From positions 39,906-103,905 of the forward strand of contig CAKVIE010000008.1 of the NCBI GenBank assembly GCA_934754505.1: a stretch of DNA of 64,000 nt, in the 5' to 3' direction. The notes beneath the pieces were generated by a model that was given only the letters and a program-made list of their open reading frames with translations, did not search any database and was not told the DNA's origin. Each line of letters opens with the position of its first letter. Within the stretch, counting starts at the first letter, position 1. The DNA comes from an uncultured Candidatus Melainabacteria bacterium (GTDB lineage Bacteria; Cyanobacteriota; Vampirovibrionia; Gastranaerophilales; Gastranaerophilaceae). The position numbers and the translations under genes are program-made. Shown in pieces: positions 43,944 to 52,360 of the stretch.

Positions 43944-45311
43944 GTGAATATCATCATAATGATTTTATTAATAAGTTTTTTGGTTATGGTACACGAACTC
44001 GGACACTTTTTGGCGGCAAAAGCCTTTAAAATAAAAGTGGATAAATTCGGTTTCGGGCTGCCCGTCGGACCGACTTTATACAGAAAACAAATCGGAGAAA
44101 CAGAATTTTTAATCCATGCCTGCCTTTTAGGCGGATATGTTTCATTCCCTGATGACGATAAAAACAGCGAAATTGCGGCAGATTCTCCCGAAAGATTTGC
44201 TAATAAACCGATTCATCAAAGATTAGCAGTTATTGTCGCAGGTGTTTTTGCAAACTTTGTCACAGCAATTTTACTTGTTATGTTAGTTGCAGGTATTTGG
44301 CACAAACTCCCGACAAACACTTTTGACACTACCTTTGAAGAAATGACAAAAAATGCAACGCCGTCAGTTCAAGCGGCAGGCTTTCAAAAAGGTGATGTTT
44401 TCTATGAAATCAACGGCACAAAAGCTGATTTGCCGAATGTTTTATCAAAATATTTGTATATGAGCCGTTCGTTTGACGGAATGGTTTTACCGCAAGCCGT
44501 AGAGAAGAAAAAGGCTGAAATAATTAAACTTAATCCGAATATTAATCCGAATAAAGTTATTGCGGCAGGAACAAAAGTCACCATGCCCGCATACGAGGAT
44601 GAAGCCCCTGTAAAATTAACGAGGGACGAAATTTACGGATTTGAGCAATATAAATCAGAAGAAGTTGAATTAACGGAGCTTCAAAAGGCAACAAGAGATA
44701 ATTTACAAAACAAAAGAGTTTACACGGTGAAAGTTCCTTTGACGGCAGAAGATTTGGCATACGCCGCAACTGATACCCAAAAGCCTTTGTTCATAACTGT
44801 TTTAAGAAACGGTGAAAAAGTAGAAATGCCGACAATTTACCCTGATAAAAACGGTATGATGGGCATTAAAAAGGGAGTCATCGAGGTTATGTACCCCGTT
44901 GAAAACATTAAAGACAACGTAGTTTACTCGCTTGAATACATCAAAACAAATTCAGATTTAATGTTATACGGACTTGCAAAATTATTCTCAGGTAAAATAC
45001 CTATGGAAGAAATGCACGGCATCGTTGCGATTACAAAAATCGGCTCTGACGTGATTGAATATCAAGGATTTTTCAAAGGACTTTTGCTCACGGCAATTAT
45101 CAGTTTGAATCTCGCATATTTGAATTTATTGCCGATTCCTGCTTTAGACGGCGGGCATGTATTGTTTTTACTGATAGAAAAAATCCAAGGTAAGCCTGTT
45201 AATGAAAAAGTTTCGGAAATTATAGCAAATATATTCTTTTATTTGCTGATATTACTGATGTTTTACATCATTTATAACGATATTGTTGCGCTCGTAACAA
45301 ACAAAATTTAG
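43944..45311 (+). CDS. rseP: Site-2 zinc metalloprotease RseP
   Basis: A 455-residue intramembrane protease. The zinc motif HELGH is at residues 17-21 in TM1 (IIIMILLISFLVMVHELGHFLAAKAF), and NLLPIPALDGGHV carries the third ligand (Asp) near the C-terminal membrane spans. A PDZ-like region starts near residue 135 (ATPSVQAAGFQKGDVFYEING). The GTG at 43944 is preferred over the ATG two codons earlier because GGAG would be only 2 nt from that ATG but 8 nt from the GTG. Residues about 188-215 form an insertion resembling half a LysM motif. It cleaves anti-sigma factors or signal-peptide remnants in the inner membrane. Confidence 0.93.
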   Translation: MNIIIMILLISFLVMVHELGHFLAAKAFKIKVDKFGFGLPVGPTLYRKQIGETEFLIHACLLGGYVSFPDDDKNSEIAADSPERFANKPIHQRLAVIVAGVFANFVTAILLVMLVAGIWHKLPTNTFDTTFEEMTKNATPSVQAAGFQKGDVFYEINGTKADLPNVLSKYLYMSRSFDGMVLPQAVEKKKAEIIKLNPNINPNKVIAAGTKVTMPAYEDEAPVKLTRDEIYGFEQYKSEEVELTELQKATRDNLQNKRVYTVKVPLTAEDLAYAATDTQKPLFITVLRNGEKVEMPTIYPDKNGMMGIKKGVIEVMYPVENIKDNVVYSLEYIKTNSDLMLYGLAKLFSGKIPMEEMHGIVAITKIGSDVIEYQGFFKGLLLTAIISLNLAYLNLLPIPALDGGHVLFLLIEKIQGKPVNEKVSEIIANIFFYLLILLMFYIIYNDIVALVTNKI

Positions 45312-45328
45312 AAGAAAAAGGCAGGAAG

Positions 45329-46210
45329 ATGAAACAAAGAACAGGTTTTGTAGCAATAATAGGACGTCCGAACGTAGGCAAAAGCACATTATTAAACGGA
45401 ATTATCGGACAAAAGATTGTTATTGCAACAGATAAACCGCAAACGACAAGAAGAAGAATAAAAGGGATTTATACAAGCGAAAAGGGACAAATTATCTTCA
45501 TAGATACCCCCGGAGTTTATAAACCTTGGGACAAATTCGGTGAAATTCTTTTTGACGAAGCAAAGCTTTCTATACCTGATGCGGATTTAATTTTGTTTGT
45601 AACAGACGTAACTGAACCTGCAGGCAAAGGTGATAAATGGATTGCCGAAAACCTTTTAAAAACAGATATTCCTATAATTATTGTATGCAATAAAGTTGAT
45701 ATGATAAAAAAGCAGGAAAAACGAGAAGAAAATATAAATTCTTATAAATGTTTATTTGAAAACAATTATCCGCTTGTAAAAGTTTCGGCAAAAACAGGCA
45801 GAAACACGGATACTTTGATAGATAACATTTACAGAAAACTCCCGTCAGGCATTCCGATATATGATGAAGATGATTTGACGGACGAAACAATGAGAAAAGT
45901 TTCGGCAGAAATTATCAGAGAAAAAATTCTTCTTCAGACAAGAGATGAAATTCCGCATAGCGTGGCAGTTTTGATAAATGCATATAAAGAAGAAGAAAAT
46001 ATTGATAAAATTTATGCAGACATTATTGTAGAGCATGACAGCCAAAAGATGATTTTAATAGGTAAAAAAGGGCAAATGATAAAGAAAATCGGCACAGATG
46101 CACGATTAGAACTTGAAAAACTTGCAGATAAAAAGATTTACCTTGAATTAAACGTAAAGGTAATGAAAAACTGGAGAAAGAGCTGCAAAAATCCGGAAGA
46201 TATGATATAA
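45329..46210 (+). CDS. era: Era GTPase
   Basis: A 293-residue Era. GTPase motifs are GRPNVGKST (12-20), PQTTRRR (G2), DTPGVYKP (G3), NKVD (G4) and SAKTGRN (G5). The C-terminal KH domain begins near 205 (REKILLQTRDEIPHSVAV) and contains LIGKKGQMIKKIG. It binds the 3' end of 16S rRNA and helps 30S subunit assembly. GCAGGAAG lies 8 nt before ATG. It follows rseP by 17 bp on the same strand. Confidence 0.97.
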   Translation: MKQRTGFVAIIGRPNVGKSTLLNGIIGQKIVIATDKPQTTRRRIKGIYTSEKGQIIFIDTPGVYKPWDKFGEILFDEAKLSIPDADLILFVTDVTEPAGKGDKWIAENLLKTDIPIIIVCNKVDMIKKQEKREENINSYKCLFENNYPLVKVSAKTGRNTDTLIDNIYRKLPSGIPIYDEDDLTDETMRKVSAEIIREKILLQTRDEIPHSVAVLINAYKEEENIDKIYADIIVEHDSQKMILIGKKGQMIKKIGTDARLELEKLADKKIYLELNVKVMKNWRKSCKNPEDMI

Positions 46211-46267
46211 AAAATTTTTATGGTAAAATTTCAATATAAAATTCAATATTAAAAAATTGGAGCAATT

Positions 46268-46549
46268 ATGATAACAAAAGAAGACGTAAAACACGTAGCA
46301 AAGTTAGCAAGACTTGAGTTGACAGAAGAAGAAATTGAAAAATATTCAACACAACTCGGAAGCATATTAGAATATGTTCAACAAATGAACGAAGTTGATA
46401 CAACAGGCATTGAACCTATGCCGCACGCAATTCCAGTAACAAACGTAATGCGTGATGATGTTGTAAAATACGAACAAACAAAAGAAGAACTTATGAAGAA
46501 TGCACCTTATGAAGAAGACGGATTTTTCAGAGTCCCCAAAATTAATTAA
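46268..46549 (+). CDS. gatC: Asp/Glu-tRNA(Asn/Gln) amidotransferase subunit C
   Basis: A 93-residue GatC of full usual length, starting ITKEDVKHVAKLARLELTEEEIEKYSTQLGSILEYVQQMNEVDT and ending in the family motif DGFFRVPKI. It stabilises the GatCAB complex that converts Glu-tRNA(Gln) and/or Asp-tRNA(Asn) to the amidated forms, so this organism probably lacks at least one of GlnRS or AsnRS. gatA and gatB are not in the window. GGAG lies 5 nt before ATG. Confidence 0.95.
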   Translation: MITKEDVKHVAKLARLELTEEEIEKYSTQLGSILEYVQQMNEVDTTGIEPMPHAIPVTNVMRDDVVKYEQTKEELMKNAPYEEDGFFRVPKIN

Positions 46550-46606
46550 CAGAAGCAAACAGCAAAATCGTTTGCGGCAGTAAGAAGTGAAGAACGGAAT
46601 AAAAGA

Positions 46607-48229
46607 ATGACTAAGTATATATTTATAACGGGCGGAGTTGTATCCTCGCTCGGAAAAGGGATAGTTGCAGCAAGTTTAGGGAAGCTCTTAAAAGCAAGAG
46701 GATATTCGGTAGTAATCCAAAAGTTCGACCCATATATAAATGTTGACCCCGGAACAATGAGTCCGTTTCAGCATGGTGAAGTTTTTGTAACCGATGACGG
46801 AGCAGAAACGGATTTGGATTTAGGACATTACGAAAGATTTACCGATACAAATTTAGGACACATCAACAACGTGACATCAGGAAGTATTTACCAAACAGTC
46901 ATTCAAAAAGAAAGAAAAGGCGAATATTTAGGTGCAACCGTTCAAGTTGTTCCGCATATTACAAACGAAATCAAATCAAGAATTATAAAAGCAACAAAAC
47001 AGTTTGAACCTGATTTTCTTATAACAGAAATCGGCGGAACAATCGGTGACATCGAAAGTTTACCGTTTATCGAAGCGATAAGACAATTCAGAACGGAAGC
47101 AGGCTTTGGAAATTCATTAAGCATTCACGTAACATTGCTTCCTTATTTGCCGACATCGGGAGAAATCAAAACAAAACCGTCGCAGCACAGTGTTGCAACA
47201 TTGAGAAGTTACGGTATTCAGCCCGAAATTTTGGTTTGCAGAACTTCAATGGAAGTTCCTAAAAAAGAACTTGAAAAACTTGCATTATTCTGCTCGGTAG
47301 AACAAGACGCCGTAATCGAATGCCGAGATATGAGCAGTATTTATGAAGTACCGCTTGCACTCGAAGCTCAAAACCTTGCAGGTGTAGTTTTGAAACGTCT
47401 TTTGATGAAAGAAGATGACAGAAAACCTGATTTAAAGGAATGGATAAAACTCAACGAGAGAATTAAAAATCCGAAACAAACTTTTGATATCGCAATAGCA
47501 GGTAAATACACCGATTTATCAGATGCATATATTTCAGTTGTAGAAAGTTTGAAACACGCAGGCTATGCTCATAGTGCAAAAATCAACATCAAATGGATTG
47601 CATCAGATGAATGCAAAGACGATGCAACAACGAAAGAAATTTTGAAAGATGTTGATGCACTTGTTGTACCCGGGGGATTTGGAGTTCGAGGAATTGAAGG
47701 CAAACTCAATGCTATCAAATACGCAAGAGAAAACAATTTGCCTTTTTTGGGCTTATGCCTTGGAATGCAATGTGCAGTAATTGAATTTGCAAGAAACGTT
47801 GCAGGTTTGAAGAATGCAAACAGTACTGAATTCTGCGAAGGCACACCTTACCCAGTAATTGACTTAATGACGGAACAAAAACACGTCAAAGGTTACGGTG
47901 CAACAATGAGATTAGGTCAATTTGAATGCCATGTAAAAGAAGGAACGAAAGCTCATAAGGCATACGGCAAAACCGTTATTTGGGAACGCCACCGCCACAG
48001 ATATGAGGTCAACAACGAATACAAACAAATAATAGCGGACAAAGGACTTGTGTTCTCAGGAGTTTCACCTGACGGAATGCTTTGTGAAATGGTTGAATAT
48101 CCGCAAAATGACTGGTTTGTAGCTTGTCAATTCCACCCAGAATTCAAATCAAGACCCGAACATCCGCACCCGTTATTCAAAGGTTTGATTGACACGGTTG
48201 CCGCAAACAGAAAAAAAGAAAACAAATAA
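46607..48229 (+). CDS. pyrG: CTP synthase
   Basis: A 540-residue CTP synthase. The synthetase domain starts MTKYIFITGGVVSSLGKGIVAASLG and includes DPYINVDPGTMSPFQHGEV and EIGGTIGDIESLPFIEAIRQ. The glutaminase domain (from about 295) has VPGGFGVRG and the catalytic cysteine 384 in FLGLCLGMQ, with His and Glu in FHPEFKSRP. It aminates UTP to CTP with glutamine and ATP. The gene ends 16 bp before a radical SAM gene on the same strand. Confidence 0.98.
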   Translation: MTKYIFITGGVVSSLGKGIVAASLGKLLKARGYSVVIQKFDPYINVDPGTMSPFQHGEVFVTDDGAETDLDLGHYERFTDTNLGHINNVTSGSIYQTVIQKERKGEYLGATVQVVPHITNEIKSRIIKATKQFEPDFLITEIGGTIGDIESLPFIEAIRQFRTEAGFGNSLSIHVTLLPYLPTSGEIKTKPSQHSVATLRSYGIQPEILVCRTSMEVPKKELEKLALFCSVEQDAVIECRDMSSIYEVPLALEAQNLAGVVLKRLLMKEDDRKPDLKEWIKLNERIKNPKQTFDIAIAGKYTDLSDAYISVVESLKHAGYAHSAKINIKWIASDECKDDATTKEILKDVDALVVPGGFGVRGIEGKLNAIKYARENNLPFLGLCLGMQCAVIEFARNVAGLKNANSTEFCEGTPYPVIDLMTEQKHVKGYGATMRLGQFECHVKEGTKAHKAYGKTVIWERHRHRYEVNNEYKQIIADKGLVFSGVSPDGMLCEMVEYPQNDWFVACQFHPEFKSRPEHPHPLFKGLIDTVAANRKKENK

Positions 48230-48245
48230 AAATCGGATTAAGAAA

Positions 48246-49184
48246 ATGAGATATAAAAGTTGCGATTTAATAGAACACGGAATAGATTTTGCTCAAGACG
48301 GAATAACTTTCTGTTGCAGAAAAACAGACGAAAACGGCTGTTTTCACTACTTTATGAAAGATTATAACGGCGGCGAGCTGAATTTGCGAGAATTTTTCAA
48401 ATTAAAACGAGCTTACAGAGATAAAATGCTCTCGGGAGAAGGTATTCCACAATGCAACGGTTGTGAATTTTTAGTTGAAAAAGACTATGACGATTGTGAT
48501 TATATCTCCATTTTGAACTTCAATGAGGGCAATAAATGTAATTTAGGCTGCGTTTATTGTGCCAAAACTCTCGGACAAACTTGCGAAAACGAAGAATACA
48601 ATGTTTATCCTTTAATAAAAGAACTCGCAAGAGAAGGTTATTTAAGAGATGGAGGATATACAACTTTTGCAAGTGGAGAACCGACATTAAGCCCCGATTT
48701 TGAGAAGCTTTTGCAGACTTTAATTGACGAGGGTATGACAGATATTCGAGTCCTCACAAACGGAGTTATTTACTCAGAGGCAATTTCCTACGGTTTAAGA
48801 ATGAAAACCGTATCGATAGATATTTCTGTTGATTCAGGTTCTGCCGAATTATTCCGTTGGATAAAAGGCAAAGACCTCTATTATGAAGTTTGGGATAATA
48901 TTGAAAAATACGTAAAGGCTCAATATTCACCGGAACTTGTCAGAGTAAAATATATAATTATTCCCGAAATTAACGACGATAAAGAAGAAATAATTAAATT
49001 TTTAGACGAAGCTGTTTTCAGAAAAGTCAAAAATGTTGCTTTTGATATTGAGATGAATTGGTTTGACGAAAACAAAGACTGCATTCCGGAAAGTATAAAG
49101 GATTTAGTCAAATTCACAAAAGAAGAAGCAGAAAGACGAGGCTTGAACTACTCTGCGATAAATAGAGCAGCAGGATTGGTCTGA
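48246..49184 (+). CDS. Radical SAM protein of unknown substrate
   Basis: A 312-residue protein with the radical SAM cluster motif CNLGCVYC (Cys98, 102, 105), then FASGEPTLSPDFEKLL (the GGEP-like SAM motif), VLTNGVIYS and SIDISVDSGSAELF. The N-terminal region carries extra cysteines (Cys6, 23, 24, 32, 70, 73, 84), including IPQCNGCEF, which could bind an auxiliary cluster or zinc. It lacks a SPASM tail. The ATG before RYKSCDLIEHG is used because an earlier in-frame ATG lies inside pyrG. It resembles small radical SAM enzymes linked to glycan or peptide modification, but no precise family is recognised. Confidence 0.85.
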   Translation: MRYKSCDLIEHGIDFAQDGITFCCRKTDENGCFHYFMKDYNGGELNLREFFKLKRAYRDKMLSGEGIPQCNGCEFLVEKDYDDCDYISILNFNEGNKCNLGCVYCAKTLGQTCENEEYNVYPLIKELAREGYLRDGGYTTFASGEPTLSPDFEKLLQTLIDEGMTDIRVLTNGVIYSEAISYGLRMKTVSIDISVDSGSAELFRWIKGKDLYYEVWDNIEKYVKAQYSPELVRVKYIIIPEINDDKEEIIKFLDEAVFRKVKNVAFDIEMNWFDENKDCIPESIKDLVKFTKEEAERRGLNYSAINRAAGLV

Positions 49185-49214
49185 TATTTGATATAGGATA
49201 TTTAAAATTATTTT

Positions 49215-49240
49215 TCGGCTTTAAGATATCTTAAAGCCGA
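49215..49240 (+). terminator. Terminator after the radical SAM gene
   Basis: A perfect 26-bp palindrome centred on GATATC (arms begin TCGGCTTTAAG) is followed by TTTTTT. It can act on both strands. Confidence 0.85.
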
Positions 49241-49293
49241 TTTTTTATCTCATTAGTCGAAAAATAGTTGACGAAAAATAAAACAAAATAAAA

Positions 49294-49326
49294 AAGCGGT
49301 TTGAATTTAATAAATTCAAACCGCTT
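49294..49326 (-). terminator. Terminator of the binding-protein/TolC fusion gene
   Basis: A 16-bp stem starting AAGCGGTTTGAATTT lies between convergent genes, with A/T-rich flanks, 36 bp after the minus-strand gene's stop. Confidence 0.82.
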
Positions 49327-49361
49327 ACATTTCTCTGAAAAGTTTTTCAAGTTATTGAAAA

Positions 49362-51764
49362 TTACAATCTGATATCGTCCATTCTCAACAAATCTTTTTT
49401 AACTTTTTCAATCCATTCTTTAGCTCTCGGAGTAGCATCTGCCCAGTTAACGGCACAGATACTTCTTTGTACCCATACGAGTCGTTTAAAGAATTCATAT
49501 TGAGCATTAGCTGCTTTTTGTTTTGATGAAAGGTAAACATCTTGAGCGTCAATAAGTTGAGCAATAGGAGCTTTTCCTTTCAAGTATTCAGCTTTTACTC
49601 TTGTATAGTTTTCTTTTGCGGCATACATTGCTTTGTAGTCTTTTTCAATACTGAAATAGCATGCAAGAGCTTCGTTAACGATTGTTCTTACGTGTTCTTC
49701 GATTGTTAATTTAACACCTTCGTTCATTGCTAAAAGTTGTTTCTTTTCATTGCTTACTCTTGCTATTTCTGCGAATTTTTGACCGCCTTCAATAGGTTTC
49801 CATTGAGCAAAAATTCCCAAGTATCCGTATGTCGGATCAGAATGACCCATTGAATTGTACATCATGCCCGTTCTCGGAGTCCACAACGGGATTTTAACAT
49901 CACCTGTATAATGTCTGCCGTACAATGATTGATATTGCAATTGAAGTTTTGCATCAGGTAAGAAGAATTTTTGGATATACATTCCTCTTTCAGCATTCTT
50001 CATTCTGATAGCAGCTCTCAATTTAGCAAGTTCAGGAGAAACTTCATAAGCCTCTGTTACGAGCATTTTTGTGAAGTTTTCAAGTGCTTGAGGAGTTCTT
50101 ACATAATCAAGAATATATAAATCTTTAGTGTAGAATGCAGGGTCTGAAGCCTTTAACGGAGCAAGCGTAAAGTCTTGATTTTGCGGTTCTGCAAGAACTT
50201 TATTAATCATTACTTTTACGTTTTTGTAAGCTGCATTCATCTCAATAAGATTTTGTTCGTTAATTCTTAATTGAGAAGCCCAACGCATTGCTTCTTCTCT
50301 GCCGCAATAGCCTGTTTTTTCACGAACTCTTGCCATTGCAAGGTTTTCTCTTGATTCTTTTACATATTCTTCTTGAATTTTGATTGAATTATCAAGCATC
50401 AACATATCAATATACAAAAGTGCAACATCAATACCCATATTTTGTTCTGCAAGAAGTTTTTCCGCATAAGCAAAATCTTTTTGTCTGTGCTTGATTAAAA
50501 TATTTGTTATTAATGCAGGCGAATAAATAACTTGGTCAAGTCCCATTTGGAAAACGCCTGTTCTTTCGGGATATAACAATTTTGCCGATTCTGCAAAGTC
50601 ATGGCTGTATTGTTGATATCCGATTGTTGTCGAGAAAGTCGGTAAATATTTCAAATAAGCTGAAGTTACCGAGTTTCTTGCCGCTTTAACAAGGTAATGT
50701 TTTTGTTTAATATCATAGTTTTGTTCGTTTAATTTTGTGAAAACTTCCGACAATGAGTATTGAGGAACTTTCTTTGATGAAATAACTTTTGCATTCGTCA
50801 AAAGTCTGATGTGCGGTTCGTAACCGACTTTTTCCGCTGTGTCTGTGTTGATGTACAAAATATCATCTTCATAGAAGTATAATTTTTGATAATCGGTTTT
50901 CTTTCCGTCAAGAACGGCTCTAACATTGAAAGAAGTTGCTTCTGCAATCTTTCTGTCCATATCCAATGCACCGGAACCTAACATACAACCGAGTTTTACA
51001 TCGCTTTCACCTAATGCAGAGAAAGTCATAATGCCTCTTGATGTGAGTTTTGAAAACATATCCTGCAAATCTTCAAGCGTTAATGTGAATTGAGGTAAAA
51101 CAAAAGCTGCATCAACATCTGATGGAATATTTGCAATCGCTTTGTCAACACTTCCGTTTACGGGAACTATTACAAAATTAATTCCTTTACCTTCAAATTT
51201 TTTGCCTAAAAAACTGTTCCAATCCTTGCGAGTCTTGTAGTAGCCTTCGTTCATCATAATTGCAACTTTATTGTAATTGGTTAAACGTTTGAATTGTTCA
51301 ATCTTTTGGCACATTTGAGAAACAGGTGAGAAAAATCCTTCGCCTAAATCTCTCAAACCGTATTGGTCAACAGTTACAACAAATTTGCCTTTTTTATTTA
51401 CTTTATTTATATATTGCGAAGTCAAATAACCTAAAGCAACAACGATATCAGCGTTTGAAGCTAACATCTTATCGCTTGCTTTCTTTGCTCCTGCTTCTGT
51501 CCAATCAGCCGTATAAACAAGCTCTTTCGGATAAACAGCATTATAATCTTGTGCAACCGAAGCTGAAATTGATTTCTTGAACTGTTCAAGAAAATAATCG
51601 TTTGCAGGCGACGGTCCGTCAAAAATAAAACCAATTCTTGCCGTAGTTTTTACAGCAGCTGCACTCTTGCTCTTTTTAGCAGGTGCATTCGTAATTGCCG
51701 ATGCGGGCATAGAAAAATTTAATAAAAATATACCGCATAAAAGCAATGTGATTAACTTTTTCAT
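49362..51764 (-). CDS. Fusion of ABC-type substrate-binding domain and TolC-like outer-membrane protein (800 aa)
   Basis: One frame with two unlike halves. Residues 1-23 are a signal peptide (MKKLITLLLCGIFLLNFSMPASA). Residues about 41-325 look like a periplasmic binding protein of the ABC_sub_bind/type-I class: ARIGFIFDGPSPANDYFLEQF, NADIVVALGYLTSQYI, YNKVAIMMNEGYYKTRKDW, DAAFVLPQFTLTLEDLQDMFSKLTSRGIMTFSALGES. Residues about 337-790 are a TolC/OEP channel protomer with paired long helices (SLSEVFTKLNEQNYDIKQKH, STTIGYQQYSHD, AEYLKGKAPIAQLIDAQDVYLSSKQKAANAQYEFFKRLV). No pump gene adjoins it. A periplasmic ligand-binding domain joined to an exit duct suggests ligand-gated or ligand-delivering export; this is inference. 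There is no frameshift or internal stop that would indicate an artefact. Confidence 0.85.
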   Translation of the reverse strand: MKKLITLLLCGIFLLNFSMPASAITNAPAKKSKSAAAVKTTARIGFIFDGPSPANDYFLEQFKKSISASVAQDYNAVYPKELVYTADWTEAGAKKASDKMLASNADIVVALGYLTSQYINKVNKKGKFVVTVDQYGLRDLGEGFFSPVSQMCQKIEQFKRLTNYNKVAIMMNEGYYKTRKDWNSFLGKKFEGKGINFVIVPVNGSVDKAIANIPSDVDAAFVLPQFTLTLEDLQDMFSKLTSRGIMTFSALGESDVKLGCMLGSGALDMDRKIAEATSFNVRAVLDGKKTDYQKLYFYEDDILYINTDTAEKVGYEPHIRLLTNAKVISSKKVPQYSLSEVFTKLNEQNYDIKQKHYLVKAARNSVTSAYLKYLPTFSTTIGYQQYSHDFAESAKLLYPERTGVFQMGLDQVIYSPALITNILIKHRQKDFAYAEKLLAEQNMGIDVALLYIDMLMLDNSIKIQEEYVKESRENLAMARVREKTGYCGREEAMRWASQLRINEQNLIEMNAAYKNVKVMINKVLAEPQNQDFTLAPLKASDPAFYTKDLYILDYVRTPQALENFTKMLVTEAYEVSPELAKLRAAIRMKNAERGMYIQKFFLPDAKLQLQYQSLYGRHYTGDVKIPLWTPRTGMMYNSMGHSDPTYGYLGIFAQWKPIEGGQKFAEIARVSNEKKQLLAMNEGVKLTIEEHVRTIVNEALACYFSIEKDYKAMYAAKENYTRVKAEYLKGKAPIAQLIDAQDVYLSSKQKAANAQYEFFKRLVWVQRSICAVNWADATPRAKEWIEKVKKDLLRMDDIRL

Positions 51765-51800
51765 TTCTCTTTCCTTACAAATTCACTATCCACTTACTTC

Positions 51801-51826
51801 TAAGCAAAAAATCATTATTTTGCTTA
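51801..51826. promoter_or_regulatory. Inverted repeat upstream of the fusion gene; rest of 51765-52172 without genes
   Basis: TAAGCAAAA and TTTTGCTTA form a perfect 9-bp inverted repeat with an 8-nt spacer, 37 bp before the fusion gene's ATG. It may be an operator or a leader hairpin. Further upstream, TGTTACAA occurs twice 17 bp apart (51873 and 51890). Otherwise this AT-rich stretch shows no reading frame. Confidence 0.45.
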
Positions 51827-52172
51827 ATAAAAGTTATATATAAATTTTAATTTAACCAAACTTCATAAACAATGTTACAAGGGGTAATTTGTTACAATCA
51901 AACGGTTTCGGGCAAATACAGGTTAATTTTATACATTGCTTTTAAACTACATCAAAACCCTCAAACCCCCTTACTGATTGATATTTTTAAAATATCATTA
52001 ATGTTAAACAATAAAAAATAATCTAAATTTATATTGTAACATTTATACGTGAAAAACAAGTTATTTTCGCAGAAAATATTGATTCAAAACAATTGTAAAG
52101 ATTTGTAATGTTTTTATATGATTTTTAGCAATTTACTAACAAAAAAAAATATGAGCGTGTTTTCATACGCAT

Positions 52173-52330
52173 GTAAAAATTCAAAGAACTTGTAAAAACC
52201 AAGAGAGTGAATTTTTACGGAGAGGTTAAATCCGAAGCAACCGAAAGGTTGTGTAACGCATAACTACAAATTCGTCGAGTGTGTGACAAGACGAACAGGC
52301 AATCGAGAAAACAAGGTTGTCGAATACTCG
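52173..52330 (+). ncRNA. Structured RNA leader (riboswitch-like) before the 91-aa gene
   Basis: Several helices can be drawn by hand. A 10-bp stem joins 52173-52182 and 52209-52218. CAACC/GGTTG capped by a GAAA tetraloop (52238-52251) sits inside a GTTA/TAAC helix (52225-52264). TTCGTC/GACGAA (52271-52295) has a 13-nt loop. A 7-bp stem with two G-U pairs follows (52298-52321). GAGT in the third loop can pair with ACTC at 52326-52329 as a pseudoknot. The GNRA hairpin followed by ACGCA vaguely recalls the c-di-GMP-I class, and GCAACC...GGTTG recalls SAM-I, but neither consensus is satisfied. A cis-acting leader is inferred from position. Confidence 0.5.
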
Positions 52331-52360
52331 TGATACTTTTAAGCAGATAGGACTACAACA

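Noticed and set aside
52225..52264. c-di-GMP-I (GEMM) or SAM-I riboswitch identity for the structured leader
   Set aside because: Only short fragments match; the flanking helices, the GEMM tetraloop-receptor stem and the SAM-I P1/kink-turn are not found.
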